64,000 bases of DNA from CAVQBC01 sp963848415 (lineage in GTDB: Bacteria; Actinomycetota; Thermoleophilia; Solirubrobacterales; Solirubrobacteraceae), in contig CAWKDN010000001.1 of NCBI GenBank assembly GCA_963848415.1, forward strand, positions 1,426,001 through 1,490,000. Direction: 5' to 3'. This document shows positions 25,896 through 36,438 of this stretch, one piece after another. A program made the position numbers and the translations under genes. Within the stretch, counting starts at the first letter, position 1. Every line of letters starts with the position of its first letter. The notes beneath the pieces are model-generated. The model saw only the letters and a list, made by a program, of their open reading frames with translations. It had not been told where the DNA came from and made no database searches.

Positions 25896-26841
25896 AGTGC
25901 TCGAAGCCCCGCCAGTCTTCCGCGCCTGCGGGTGCGTTGCGCCAGGCGACCGCCGGCGGGCCCTCGCCGACCTCGCCGATCCACGTCAGCTCCGCGGCGG
26001 CTTCGGCGGCCGGCCGGGCGGCGGGGGGCACGCAGACCAGCAGCTCGTAGTCCTCGCCGCCGGTCGCGGCGAGCTCCTGCGCCGGGACGCCGAGCCGCTC
26101 GGCGACGGCGACGACGTCGGGCGCGGCCGGCAGCGCGGCGGCGTCGAGCGCGAGCACCACGCCCGAGGCGTCGGCCAGCCGGCGGGCGTCGGAGGCGAGC
26201 CCGTCCGAGAGGTCCATCATCGCGCTCGCCCCCGCCGCGGCGAGCGCCCGGCCCTCGGCCAGCCGCGGCACCGGCCGCAGGTAGCGCGCGACCAGCGCCG
26301 CGTCGCCCGGCGCGCGGCGCTCGAGCACCGCGAGGCCGGCGGCTGCGGCGCCGAGCGTGCCGGTGACCGCGACGCCGTCGCCCGGCCGCGCCCCGTCGCG
26401 GCCCACCAGCGCGTCCTCGCGCTCCGCCCAGCCCATCACCGTGACCGCGACGGTGAGGGCCGGTCCGCGCGCGAGGTCACCGCCGGCGAGCGTCGTCCCG
26501 GTCGCGCGCGCGAGCCCCTCGGCCGCCACGTGCAGCGCCACCACGTCGGCCTCGGCCATCGCGGGCGGCGCGACCACGCACAGGTAGGCCTCGCCCGGCT
26601 CGGCGCCCATCCCGGCGAGGTCGGACAAGGCGCCGGCCAGCGCGCGGTGGCCGGCGTCGGCCGGCGTGGCGCCGGCGTCGAGCCGGAAGTGGGTGCCGTC
26701 GACCATGACGTCGACCGACACGGCGGCGAACGGCGCCGCGCGCACGACCGCGGCGTCGTCGCCCAGCCACCGGACCACGCGCGACCCGGGCCGGCGCGAG
26801 AGCGCGGCGCGGATGGCTTCGATCAGGGCGAGCTCACCCAT
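25894..26841 (-). CDS. thiL: Thiamine-monophosphate kinase
   Basis: The 315-residue protein phosphorylates thiamine monophosphate to the active diphosphate. It has the PurM-like ATP-binding fold: MGELALIEAIR start, WLGDDAAVV, VSVDVMVDGTHFRL, the metal-binding DLAGMGAEPGEAYL, LAGGDLARGP, MDLSDGLASDARRLA and the C-terminal ATGGEDYELLV. An alternative ATG nine codons upstream (26868) is possible; neither has a clear ribosome-binding site. It is the last gene of a minus-strand run csp-infA-thiL. The window also holds several ThDP-dependent enzymes that would use its product. Confidence 0.9.
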   Translation of the reverse strand: MGELALIEAIRAALSRRPGSRVVRWLGDDAAVVRAAPFAAVSVDVMVDGTHFRLDAGATPADAGHRALAGALSDLAGMGAEPGEAYLCVVAPPAMAEADVVALHVAAEGLARATGTTLAGGDLARGPALTVAVTVMGWAEREDALVGRDGARPGDGVAVTGTLGAAAAGLAVLERRAPGDAALVARYLRPVPRLAEGRALAAAGASAMMDLSDGLASDARRLADASGVVLALDAAALPAAPDVVAVAERLGVPAQELAATGGEDYELLVCVPPAARPAAEAAAELTWIGEVGEGPPAVAWRNAPAGAEDWRGFEH

Positions 26842-26894
26842 GACGGGCTCTGTGGGCCCGGCCCCCATCAGGGAGACCGGGCCCGAGCCGGTCG

Positions 26895-27113
26895 CTACCG
26901 ATGCCGGTAGACGATGCGCGCGCGGTTGAGGTCATACGGTGAGACCTCCACCCGTACCCGGTCCCCCGGCAGGATCCGGATGCGAAAGCGGCGCATCTTG
27001 CCGGCGACGTGCCCGAGGACCTCGTGGCCGTTGTCGAGCTGCACCCGGAACATGGCGTTCGGAAGTGCCTCGACCACCTCGCCCTCGAACTCGACCTTTT
27101 CCTCTTTTGCCAA
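26895..27113 (-). CDS. infA: Translation initiation factor IF-1
   Basis: The 72-residue protein is IF-1, an S1/OB-fold factor that binds the ribosomal A site: AKEEKVEFEGEVVEALPNAM, FRVQLDNGHEVLGHVAGKMR, RFRIRILPGDRVRVEVSPYD and the arginine-rich end RARIVYRHR. The start is TTG at 27113, one base after the cold-shock gene stop (TAG C TTG). No independent ribosome-binding site is visible, so translation probably depends on the upstream gene. Confidence 0.95.
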   Translation of the reverse strand: MAKEEKVEFEGEVVEALPNAMFRVQLDNGHEVLGHVAGKMRRFRIRILPGDRVRVEVSPYDLNRARIVYRHR

Positions 27114-27114
27114 G

Positions 27115-27318
27115 CTAGATTGTCCGCACGTTGGTGGCCTGGGGTCCCTTGGGGGACTCACCCAGGTCGTACGACACCTTGGCGCCCTCGGCCAGCGTGC
27201 GGAAGCCATCCCCCGCGATGCCCGAGAAGTGGACGAACGCGTCCTTCCCGCCATCGTCGGGAGTGATGAATCCGAAGCCCTTCTCGTCGCTGAACCACTT
27301 GACGACACCAGTTGCCAT
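27115..27318 (-). CDS. cspA: Cold-shock domain protein
   Basis: The 67-residue protein is a single cold-shock domain with RNP1 (KGFGFITPDDG) and RNP2 (DAFVHFSGI), and ends ESPKGPQATNVRTI. It binds single-stranded RNA/DNA as an RNA chaperone. Start at ATG 27318 has a strong GAGGAGG seven bases upstream. Immediately downstream is infA, giving a rare csp-infA pair and suggesting that IF-1 rises with the cold-shock protein. Confidence 0.96.
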   Translation of the reverse strand: MATGVVKWFSDEKGFGFITPDDGGKDAFVHFSGIAGDGFRTLAEGAKVSYDLGESPKGPQATNVRTI

Positions 27319-27411
27319 ACAACACCTCCTCACTGTTTATCTCGATGCGCGAGGGGTGCTGCCGGGCACTGCCTTCCCGCATGCTCCTCCCGCCCCTCCG
27401 GACGGCGTGAC

Positions 27412-27423
27412 CGCGGGTTTATA
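27412..27423 (-). promoter_or_regulatory. Candidate csp-infA promoter with long 5' leader
   Basis: On the minus strand an extended -10 element, TGG then TATAAA (27423-27418), stands out in very GC-rich DNA about 100 bases before the csp start codon. The -35 region is poor. A leader of roughly 95 nt would follow, in line with the long structured leaders of cold-shock genes. Confidence 0.45.
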
Positions 27424-27459
27424 CCACCCTGGCGCGCACGCGCACGCCATCGGCGCGAA

Positions 27460-29667
27460 TCAGCCGGGCGAGGTCCCGGCTGGCGCGTCAGCGGTGTCGG
27501 TGTCGGGCTCGCCCTGCGGCGGCGACTCGTACTGATCGCCGTCGCGGCCGGTGTCGCGGTTGCGCCCGCCGCCGGTGTCCTCCTCGGCGTCGAAGCTGGT
27601 GTCGCGGTTGCGCCCGTCGCCGCCGGTGTCCTCCTCGGCGTCCTCGCCGGTCGTCGGCCCGGTGATCGTCGAGCCGTCGCGGGCGCGCTCGCCGCCGGTG
27701 CGCGCGTACTTGCCGAAGAACGGCTGGGAGACGAACGCCTGACGCGGGGAGCGGAAGTCGCCGCAGTAGCCGCCGGCGGCCGAGCGCATGTACTCCCCCC
27801 AGATCTCCGCCGGGTAGGTGCCGCCGTCGACCGGGCCGCCGCCGTACTCCGTGTTCATGTAGATGCGCTCCTTCGGGTAGCCGACCCAGACGGCGGTCGC
27901 CAGGCGCGGGCTGAAGCCCACGAACCACGCGTCGGTGTTGTTGTCGGTCGTCCCGGTCTTGCCGGCCACGGGGCAGCCCGTGACGGCCTTGCCGCCGGTG
28001 CCGCTGGTCATGTTCTGCTTGAGGATGCCGGTGGCCTCCGCGGTCATGCCGTCGGAGAAGACCTTCTTGCGCTTGACCCGGAAGCGCTTGGGCAGCGACT
28101 TGCCGCGGTCGACGTCGCCTCCCGGGAAGCGGATCTGGCGGATGGCGGTCGGCCGGTTGCGGTAGCCGCCCGAGGCGATCGTCGCGTAGGCGTTGGCCAT
28201 CTCCAGCGGCGAGACGCCCTGCTCGAGGCCGCCGAGCGTCTCGGCCGGATAGCCCTTGAGCTTGGAGCGGATCCCCAGGTCATAGGCGGTCTTCTTGACG
28301 TTCTCGGGGCCGAGGTCCATCGCGAGCTGGATGTAGACGGAGTTGTCGGACTTCAGCGTCGCGCGGCGCAGGCTGAGGTTGCCGGCGCCCTTGCCGCCGT
28401 AAGTCTTGATCTGGAAGCTGCCCCACTGGGAGTCGTTGATGTTGGTCGGCGAGCGCGAGGTGTAGTTCGTGCGATCGGGGTCGACGCCGCGGCGCAGCGC
28501 CGCCATCAGCGCCATGACCTTGAAGGTCGAGCCCGGCTGGCGATGGCCCTGGGCGGCGAGGTTGAACTTCGACTGGCCGTAGTCGGCCGAGGAGGCCATC
28601 GCCTTGATGTAGCCGTTCTTCGGGTCGATCGTCACGATCGCCGATGACGGCCCGACGCCGCCGAGGCGATTGGCGATCGCCGTGCGCGCCTCCTGCTGCT
28701 TCTTGAGGTCGATCGTCGTGTAGACGCGCAGCCCGCCGTTGCGCACGGTCTTGGCGCCGTACTCCTTGATCAGCTCGTCCTTGACGTAGTCGAAGAAGTA
28801 GCTCTCGCGGCGGCGGGTGAAGTAGTCGGAGGGCTCGACGCCCAGCGAGCGGCGCTTGGCGCGCTCGGCCACGGCCGGCTGGATCATGCCGAGCTGGGCC
28901 ATCTTGTCGAGCACCTCGTTGCGCCGGCGCTTGGCCTGGCCGGGTGAGCCGATCGGCGAGTAGTCCGACGGCGCCTGCGGCAGGCCGGCCAGCAGCGCGG
29001 CCTCGTGGAGCTTGAGCTTCTCCACGTCCTTGGAGAAGAGGATCCGCGTCGCCGACTTGACCCCGATCGCGGTCTGGCCGCCGTAGGTGCCGTACGGGAC
29101 GGTGTTGAGGTAGGTGTTCAGGATCCAGTTCTTGGAGTGGTCGACCTCGAGCTCCTCGGCCAGCTTGGCCTCGCGAATCTTGCGCTTGTAGCCCTCGATG
29201 CCCGCGCGCGTGGTGTCCTTCGTGTAGAGGTTGCGCACCAGCTGCATGCTCAGCGTCGAGCCGCCCTGCTGGATGCGCTGGGAGCTGAAGTTCTTCACGG
29301 CCGCGCGCGCGAGGCCCTCGTAGTCGACGCCCTTGTGCTTGTAGAAGCGCTCGTCCTCGATGGCCACGGTCGCGTCGCGCAGCCGGCGAGGGATCCGCTT
29401 GCTCTGCACGGGCTGGCGCAGCTCGTCGCCGGAGATGAAGCCGAGGCGCTGGCCGTCGGCGGCGTAGACGACGGTGCTCTCGCCCGGGTCGCGCGGCTTG
29501 AGCGAGCGGATAGGCGGCGCCGAGGAGGCGACGGTCATCACCCACGTCAGCGCGCCGAGCCCGCCGAGCGCGACGAGCACGCCCACCACGGCTCCCGCGA
29601 GCACGGCCTTGTTGCGAGGGCGCCCGCGGCCGCGGTCTCGGCGCCTGATCCGTTGCGACCGGCTCAT
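27460..29667 (-). CDS. Class A penicillin-binding protein (bifunctional transglycosylase/transpeptidase)
   Basis: The 735-residue protein has an N-terminal membrane helix (VLAGAVVGVLVALGGLGALT), a GT51 domain (EDERFYKHKGVDYEGLARA, QQGGSTLSMQLVRNLYT, KILEAKLAEELE-like stretch) and a transpeptidase domain with the SxxK serine in RQPGSTFKVMALMAALR, SDN in LKSDNSVYIQLA and KTGT in VAGKTGTTDNNTDAWFVG. It polymerises and cross-links peptidoglycan. The C-terminal 80 residues are a disordered tail with repeated EEDTGGxGRNRDT units. The gene is monocistronic by spacing. Confidence 0.95.
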   Translation of the reverse strand: MSRSQRIRRRDRGRGRPRNKAVLAGAVVGVLVALGGLGALTWVMTVASSAPPIRSLKPRDPGESTVVYAADGQRLGFISGDELRQPVQSKRIPRRLRDATVAIEDERFYKHKGVDYEGLARAAVKNFSSQRIQQGGSTLSMQLVRNLYTKDTTRAGIEGYKRKIREAKLAEELEVDHSKNWILNTYLNTVPYGTYGGQTAIGVKSATRILFSKDVEKLKLHEAALLAGLPQAPSDYSPIGSPGQAKRRRNEVLDKMAQLGMIQPAVAERAKRRSLGVEPSDYFTRRRESYFFDYVKDELIKEYGAKTVRNGGLRVYTTIDLKKQQEARTAIANRLGGVGPSSAIVTIDPKNGYIKAMASSADYGQSKFNLAAQGHRQPGSTFKVMALMAALRRGVDPDRTNYTSRSPTNINDSQWGSFQIKTYGGKGAGNLSLRRATLKSDNSVYIQLAMDLGPENVKKTAYDLGIRSKLKGYPAETLGGLEQGVSPLEMANAYATIASGGYRNRPTAIRQIRFPGGDVDRGKSLPKRFRVKRKKVFSDGMTAEATGILKQNMTSGTGGKAVTGCPVAGKTGTTDNNTDAWFVGFSPRLATAVWVGYPKERIYMNTEYGGGPVDGGTYPAEIWGEYMRSAAGGYCGDFRSPRQAFVSQPFFGKYARTGGERARDGSTITGPTTGEDAEEDTGGDGRNRDTSFDAEEDTGGGRNRDTGRDGDQYESPPQGEPDTDTADAPAGTSPG

Positions 29668-29799
29668 CAGACGGGACGCGCGCGTTGCCGACGGCGCGCG
29701 AACCGGGAATTGTAGACGTGTGGGGGTTTCGGCCTCTCAGGCCGGATTCCTCGCGCGTGGCCCGGCGCGCGGGCTCAGCCTGGATCGGTGGATCCAGGC

Positions 29800-30576
29800 T
29801 CAGGCCTCCAGAAAGCCCTCGGCGCGCAGGCGGCGCAGACAGCGCGCCCGCAGCTCGGCCTCGCGGGCCGCGCGCTCGGGCGGTGCGCAGGGCGGCCCGT
29901 CGACCTCCAGGCGCACGCCCCAGGGCACGGCCTCGGCCACCGTGACCGCCACGCCGGTCTCCTCGCCGAGGGCGGCGAGCGCCCGCTCGGCGTCGGCCCG
30001 CGGCGGCAGCCAGACCGCCACCTCGAGGCCGACCTCCGCGCTGACCAGGGTGTCGTTGATCAGCAGGCCGGAGGCCAGCCTCTCGTTGGGGATCAAGACG
30101 CGGCGCTCGGCGCCCGTGCGCAGGACCGTGTAGTTGAGCCGCACGTCCTCGACCTCGCCGTAGCAGTCCTCGAAGGTGACCCAGTCGCCGACCCGCAGGG
30201 GCTGGGTGACGGCGAGCATGATCCCCGCCACCAGGTTGGCGAGCGTCTGGCGCGCGGCGAAGCCGATGATCGCTGCCGCGATGGCGCTGGACGCCAGCAG
30301 GCTCGTGGCGATCTCGCCGAGGCCGGTGAACTGCGAGAGCGCGACGCCGAGGCCGACCAGCACGATCAGCGCCACGAGCAGGCGGCGGACGAAGCGCAGC
30401 CGCGTGCCCGTCTCGGCGCGCAGCTGGCCGCTGGCGACCGCCGCGTCGAGCGCGTGCTCGCGGCGGCCCAGCAGCCGGTCGATGACGAGCGCGATCGCGA
30501 GCGCCGCGACGATCGCCGCGGCTGCGCCGACCCACTGGGCGGTGCTCGCGGCGAGCTGGGTGCCAACCTGTGGCAT
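29800..30576 (-). CDS. MscS-family mechanosensitive ion channel
   Basis: The 258-residue protein has two or three N-terminal transmembrane segments and the MscS pore helix (SSAIAAAIIGFAARQTLANLVAGIMLAVTQ), followed by the beta-domain sequence LRVGDWVTFEDCYGEVEDVRL and VLIPNERLASGLLIN. It releases solutes on hypo-osmotic shock, complementing the trehalose genes nearby. Start is ATG at 30576, which overlaps the ATG of the divergent HAD gene (CATG). Confidence 0.92.
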   Translation of the reverse strand: MPQVGTQLAASTAQWVGAAAAIVAALAIALVIDRLLGRREHALDAAVASGQLRAETGTRLRFVRRLLVALIVLVGLGVALSQFTGLGEIATSLLASSAIAAAIIGFAARQTLANLVAGIMLAVTQPLRVGDWVTFEDCYGEVEDVRLNYTVLRTGAERRVLIPNERLASGLLINDTLVSAEVGLEVAVWLPPRADAERALAALGEETGVAVTVAEAVPWGVRLEVDGPPCAPPERAAREAELRARCLRRLRAEGFLEA

Positions 30577-31297
30577 GGCCGCTGAGCCTACTTTCGCCCC
30601 CGGCGCTCCGGCCGCCGTGCTGCTGGACGCCCTCGGGACGCTCGTCGCGCTCGAGCCGCCCGCGCCGCGCCTGCAACGCGCGTTGCGCGAGCGGCTGGGG
30701 GTCGTGGTCAGCGCGGAGGAGGCCGAGCACGCGATCGCCACCGAGATCGCCTACTACCGCGCCAACCTGGAGCGCGGCCGCGACGCGGCCTCGCTGGCCG
30801 CGCTGCGCCGGGACGCGGCGGCGGCGCTCGCCGGGGCGCTGCCCGAGCAGGCCGCCGAGGCGGGGCTCGACGCGCTCACCGGCGTGCTGCTGGCGGCGCT
30901 GGAGTTCACGCCCTACCCGGACGTGGTGCCCGTCCTGCGCGAGCTGCGCTCCCGCGGGACGGTGCTCGTGGTCGTCTCCAACTGGGACGTCTCGCTCTAC
31001 GAGGTGCTCGCCCGCACCGGCCTGTCGGGGATGATCGACGCGGCCGTGGCCTCGGCCGAGTTCGGGGTCGCCAAGCCCCACCCGGCGATCTTCGCGCACG
31101 CGCTGGCGCTGGCCGGCGCGTCGCCGGAGCGCGCACGGCACGTCGGCGACTCGGTCACCGCGGACGTGGAGGGCGCGCGCGCCGCGGGCCTCGAGCCGGT
31201 CCTGATCCGTCGCGACGGCGAGGCCGGCGACGGCCCGCCCCCGCGTGGCGTGCGAGTCATCCGGAGCCTGACCGAGCTGCTCGCAATACCCTCATAG
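30575..31297 (+). CDS. HAD-superfamily hydrolase
   Basis: The 240-residue protein has HAD motif I in AVLLDALGTLVAL, motif II in LVVVSNWDVSLYEVL, motif III Lys in EFGVAKPHPAIFAHAL and motif IV in RARHVGDSVTADVEGARAAGL. Motif I has DALGT, not DxDGT, so the second acidic residue is absent, as in L-2-haloacid dehalogenase- and REG-2-like subgroups; a typical phosphatase mechanism is therefore uncertain. The ATG shares two bases with the divergent MscS ATG. Its TAG stop abuts the left end of a repeat element. Confidence 0.85.
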   Translation: MAAEPTFAPGAPAAVLLDALGTLVALEPPAPRLQRALRERLGVVVSAEEAEHAIATEIAYYRANLERGRDAASLAALRRDAAAALAGALPEQAAEAGLDALTGVLLAALEFTPYPDVVPVLRELRSRGTVLVVVSNWDVSLYEVLARTGLSGMIDAAVASAEFGVAKPHPAIFAHALALAGASPERARHVGDSVTADVEGARAAGLEPVLIRRDGEAGDGPPPRGVRVIRSLTELLAIPS

Positions 31298-31495
31298 GGA
31301 TGGCTGGTTCCGAGATCCCACGACCGTCTGGTGGTGCTCCTGCCTCGCCTTCGGCGAGCCACCGGCTGCGCCTCGGGCGCTGGACGGTCCCCGCCCAGAG
31401 CGCCCGTGGCGTCACCACTGTGCCCTCGGGCGGGAACCGTCCATCATCCACGGGACATCCACCAGCCGGCCGCGCGGCCACGAAACCAGCCATCC
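31298..31495. repeat. Long, structured inverted-repeat element (family copy D)
   Basis: Terminal inverted repeats GGATGGCTGGTTCC (31298-31311) and GAAACCAGCCATCC (31482-31495) match at 13 of 14 positions. Inside are a 15-bp stem (31382-31396 with 31428-31442, one mismatch) and a short CTCGCC/GGCGAG hairpin near 31345. The first 25 bases resemble the short copies at 6657, 14743 and 25852 (TTCC..GA.CCCAC). It fills the whole gap between the HAD and CPBP genes. It may be a non-autonomous mobile element or a structured RNA. Confidence 0.65.
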
Positions 31496-31499
31496 GAGC

Positions 31500-32427
31500 G
31501 TGTCGAGCCTGACCCCACCGCCCTACCGGCATCCCGGCTCGCCGCCCCCGCGCCCCGAGCTCCCCGAGGGCATCGTGCGCCCCGACCTGCCGCCGCCGCG
31601 GATGGCGGGCGCCCACAAGCGCGGTGACCTGCCGGCGTGGCCCGCGTGGTCGCCCTTCGCCGGCATGCTCATGACGCTCGCGATCGCGCTGCTCGCGGCG
31701 ACGGCGATCGCGGCGGTCGCGACCGTCGCCGGCGTGGACTTCGACACCGACGACCCGCCGCCGGGGATCACCATCGGCGGCGTCTTCGCCCAGGACATCG
31801 CGCTGGTCGTGGCGGCGCTCGTGCTCGCCCGGCTCACCGCCGGCCGGCCGACGCCGGCGCAGTTCGGCCTGCGCCTGCCGCGGGCGCTGCCCGCGCTCGG
31901 CTGGCTCGTGCTGACGTGGGCGAGCTTCATCGCTCGTCTCGGCGGTCTGGGCCGCGGCCATCGGCATCAGCGAGAGCGACGACCTGCCGGCCGAGCTCGG
32001 CGCCGACGAGTCGACGACCGCGCTGGTGGCCGTCGCGGTGCTGGTCTGCGTGATGGCGCCGATCGCCGAGGAGCTCTTCTTCCGCGGGTTCTGCTTCACC
32101 GCGCTGCGACGCTCGATCGGGCTCTTCCCGGGCGCGCTGCTCACCGGTCTGATCTTCGGCGCGATCCACGCCGGCGGCACGAACGTCGAGTTCCTGCCTC
32201 CGCTGGCCTTTCTCGGCCTGATGCTGTGTTTCTTGTACTACTGGACGAAATCGCTGATTCCGTGCATGATCCTGCACGCGCTGAACAATTCACTGGCGCT
32301 GGGGGTCTCGCAGGACTGGTCCTGGCAGGTGCCCCTCTTGATGCTCGCCGCATGCCTCGCCGTCCTCGCCATCGCCATCCCCGTCATCCGGTCCCCCCGG
32401 CTGAACGCCGCGCCCGCGGCGTCCTGA
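31500..32427 (+). CDS. CPBP-family intramembrane metalloprotease (frameshifted)
   Basis: The first part (GTG start, Pro-rich cytosolic N-terminus, then MLMTLAIALLAATAIAAVAT and further hydrophobic helices to WLVLTWASF) and the second part (LVSAVWAAAIGISESDD onward) are in different frames; one extra base near 31926-31932 separates them. The second part has the CPBP/Abi motifs APIAEELFFRGFCF (catalytic Glu-Glu and Arg), FGAIHAGG and MILHALNNSLAL with the metal-binding His residues. Members process membrane-bound substrates or CAAX-like ends. The intact motifs on both sides favour a sequencing error or recent lesion. Confidence 0.8.
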
Positions 32428-33428
32428 TCCGCGCCGCCGCGCCGGCGCTCGGGCTGCTGCTGGCGGTCCCGGCGGCCGCCGCCGCCCAGACGCCCCCGCC
32501 GGCTCCGCCGCCCGCCCCCGCACCGGCCCCGGTTCCCGCTCCGGTGCCGCCGCCCGTGGAGGGCAAGATCACGCTGACCTCCGAGCGGACGCTCGCGCCG
32601 AACCTCGTGCTGCGAGGACGGACGTTCCGCGTGCGCGGCACGCTGACCCCGTTCGTGGCCGGCCAGGAGGTGCGCGTGCGGCTGTCGATCGGCCAGCGCC
32701 GGGTCGCGACGCGCCGCGCGGCGGTCACGCCCTCGCGGCGGGCGGGCAAGGGCACCTTCGCCGTCGACTTCGACGTCCGCCGCCCCGCGCGGGTGAAGAT
32801 CCGCGCGCTGCACCTCGCCACGCCGCAGCTCGCCCGCGTGAGCTCGCGCCCGCTGCGCGTGAGCGTCGTGCGCCCCCAGGCCGGAGCCGGCTCCAGCGGG
32901 CCGGTCGTCCGCCTGCTGCAGTCGCGGCTGGCAGCGCTTCACTACGCCGTGCGGCCGACCGGCGGCTACGACAGCTCCACCGCCAACGCCGTGATGGCCT
33001 TCCGCAAGCTGACCGGCATGGACCGCACGACGACGGCCTCGGAGGACGTCTTCTCCAAGCTGCTGCGCGGCGCAGGCGCCTTCAAGGTGCGCTACCCGAG
33101 GGCCGGCCGCCACATCGAGGCCGATCTGTCGCGCCAGGTGCTGGCGCTGATCGACGGCGGCAAGGTCGTGCGGATCTACCCGACGTCGTCGGGCAAGGCC
33201 TCCACCCCGACCGTGCTCGGCAGCTACCGGGTCTACCGCAAGGACCCCGGCTACAACAGCCTGGGGATGCTCGACTCGGCGTACTTCATCCGCGGCTACG
33301 CCATCCACGGCTACGCGTCGGTGCCGCCGTACCCCGCCAGCCACGGCTGCCTGCGGATCCCGATCCAGAACGCCCGCACCGTGTACGACTGGCTGCGCGG
33401 CGGCGACGGCGTGATCGTCTACCGCTAG
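32352..33428 (+). CDS. Secreted L,D-transpeptidase (YkuD) with peptidoglycan-binding domain
   Basis: The 358-residue protein has an Arg/His-rich N-region, a signal peptide (ALGLLLAVPAAAAAQ), a Pro-rich linker, an Ig-like segment, a PG_binding_1 domain (GPVVRLLQSRLAALHYAVRP, SSTANAVMAFRKLTGM) and a C-terminal YkuD domain. The YkuD domain shows IHGYASVPPYPASHGCLRIP with catalytic His and Cys. It forms 3-3 cross-links or attaches proteins to peptidoglycan. The only sensible start I find is ATG at 32352, which lies inside the end of the CPBP gene (76-base overlap); a CTG at 32424 is the alternative. Confidence 0.88.
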   Translation: MPRRPRHRHPRHPVPPAERRARGVLIRAAAPALGLLLAVPAAAAAQTPPPAPPPAPAPAPVPAPVPPPVEGKITLTSERTLAPNLVLRGRTFRVRGTLTPFVAGQEVRVRLSIGQRRVATRRAAVTPSRRAGKGTFAVDFDVRRPARVKIRALHLATPQLARVSSRPLRVSVVRPQAGAGSSGPVVRLLQSRLAALHYAVRPTGGYDSSTANAVMAFRKLTGMDRTTTASEDVFSKLLRGAGAFKVRYPRAGRHIEADLSRQVLALIDGGKVVRIYPTSSGKASTPTVLGSYRVYRKDPGYNSLGMLDSAYFIRGYAIHGYASVPPYPASHGCLRIPIQNARTVYDWLRGGDGVIVYR

Positions 33429-33508
33429 GCGCGACGAGGCCCGCTCCCACGGGGTAGGGTGACGCGCCCGGCGCGCCTCCGAGCGAGCGCTCGCCGGTGC
33501 CCGCCGCC

Positions 33509-36289
<2,781 letters not shown>

Positions 36290-36392
36290 TGAGATCCCGC
36301 ACGCGCGCGCACGCGAGGAAGGATCCGTGTCGGAGCACGTTGCGCCATCGCCCGTGCCGGGAAGGAAGACCAAATGACATGTGCCCCGAGCC

Positions 36393-36419
36393 CTGGGATT
36401 CTGGTATTGTGTATCCCAG
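36393..36419. promoter_or_regulatory. Palindromic operator upstream of gntR
   Basis: CTGGGAT (36393-36399) and ATCCCAG (36413-36419) form a perfect 7-bp inverted pair with a 13-base spacer; a second half-site CTGGTAT at 36401 gives an alternative closer palindrome. The site is 20-45 bases before the GntR start, where an autoregulatory site is expected. The 10-mer GTATCCCAGA at 36411-36420 recurs on the minus strand at 53411-53420 upstream of the panE-like gene. Confidence 0.65.
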
Positions 36420-36438
36420 AGAGAGGAGGGGAGTGATC

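Noticed and set aside
28280..31141. A 953-codon open frame across the penicillin-binding protein and MscS genes
   Set aside because: It has no domain, is rich in Arg/Gly/His, and coincides with well-conserved genes in other frames.
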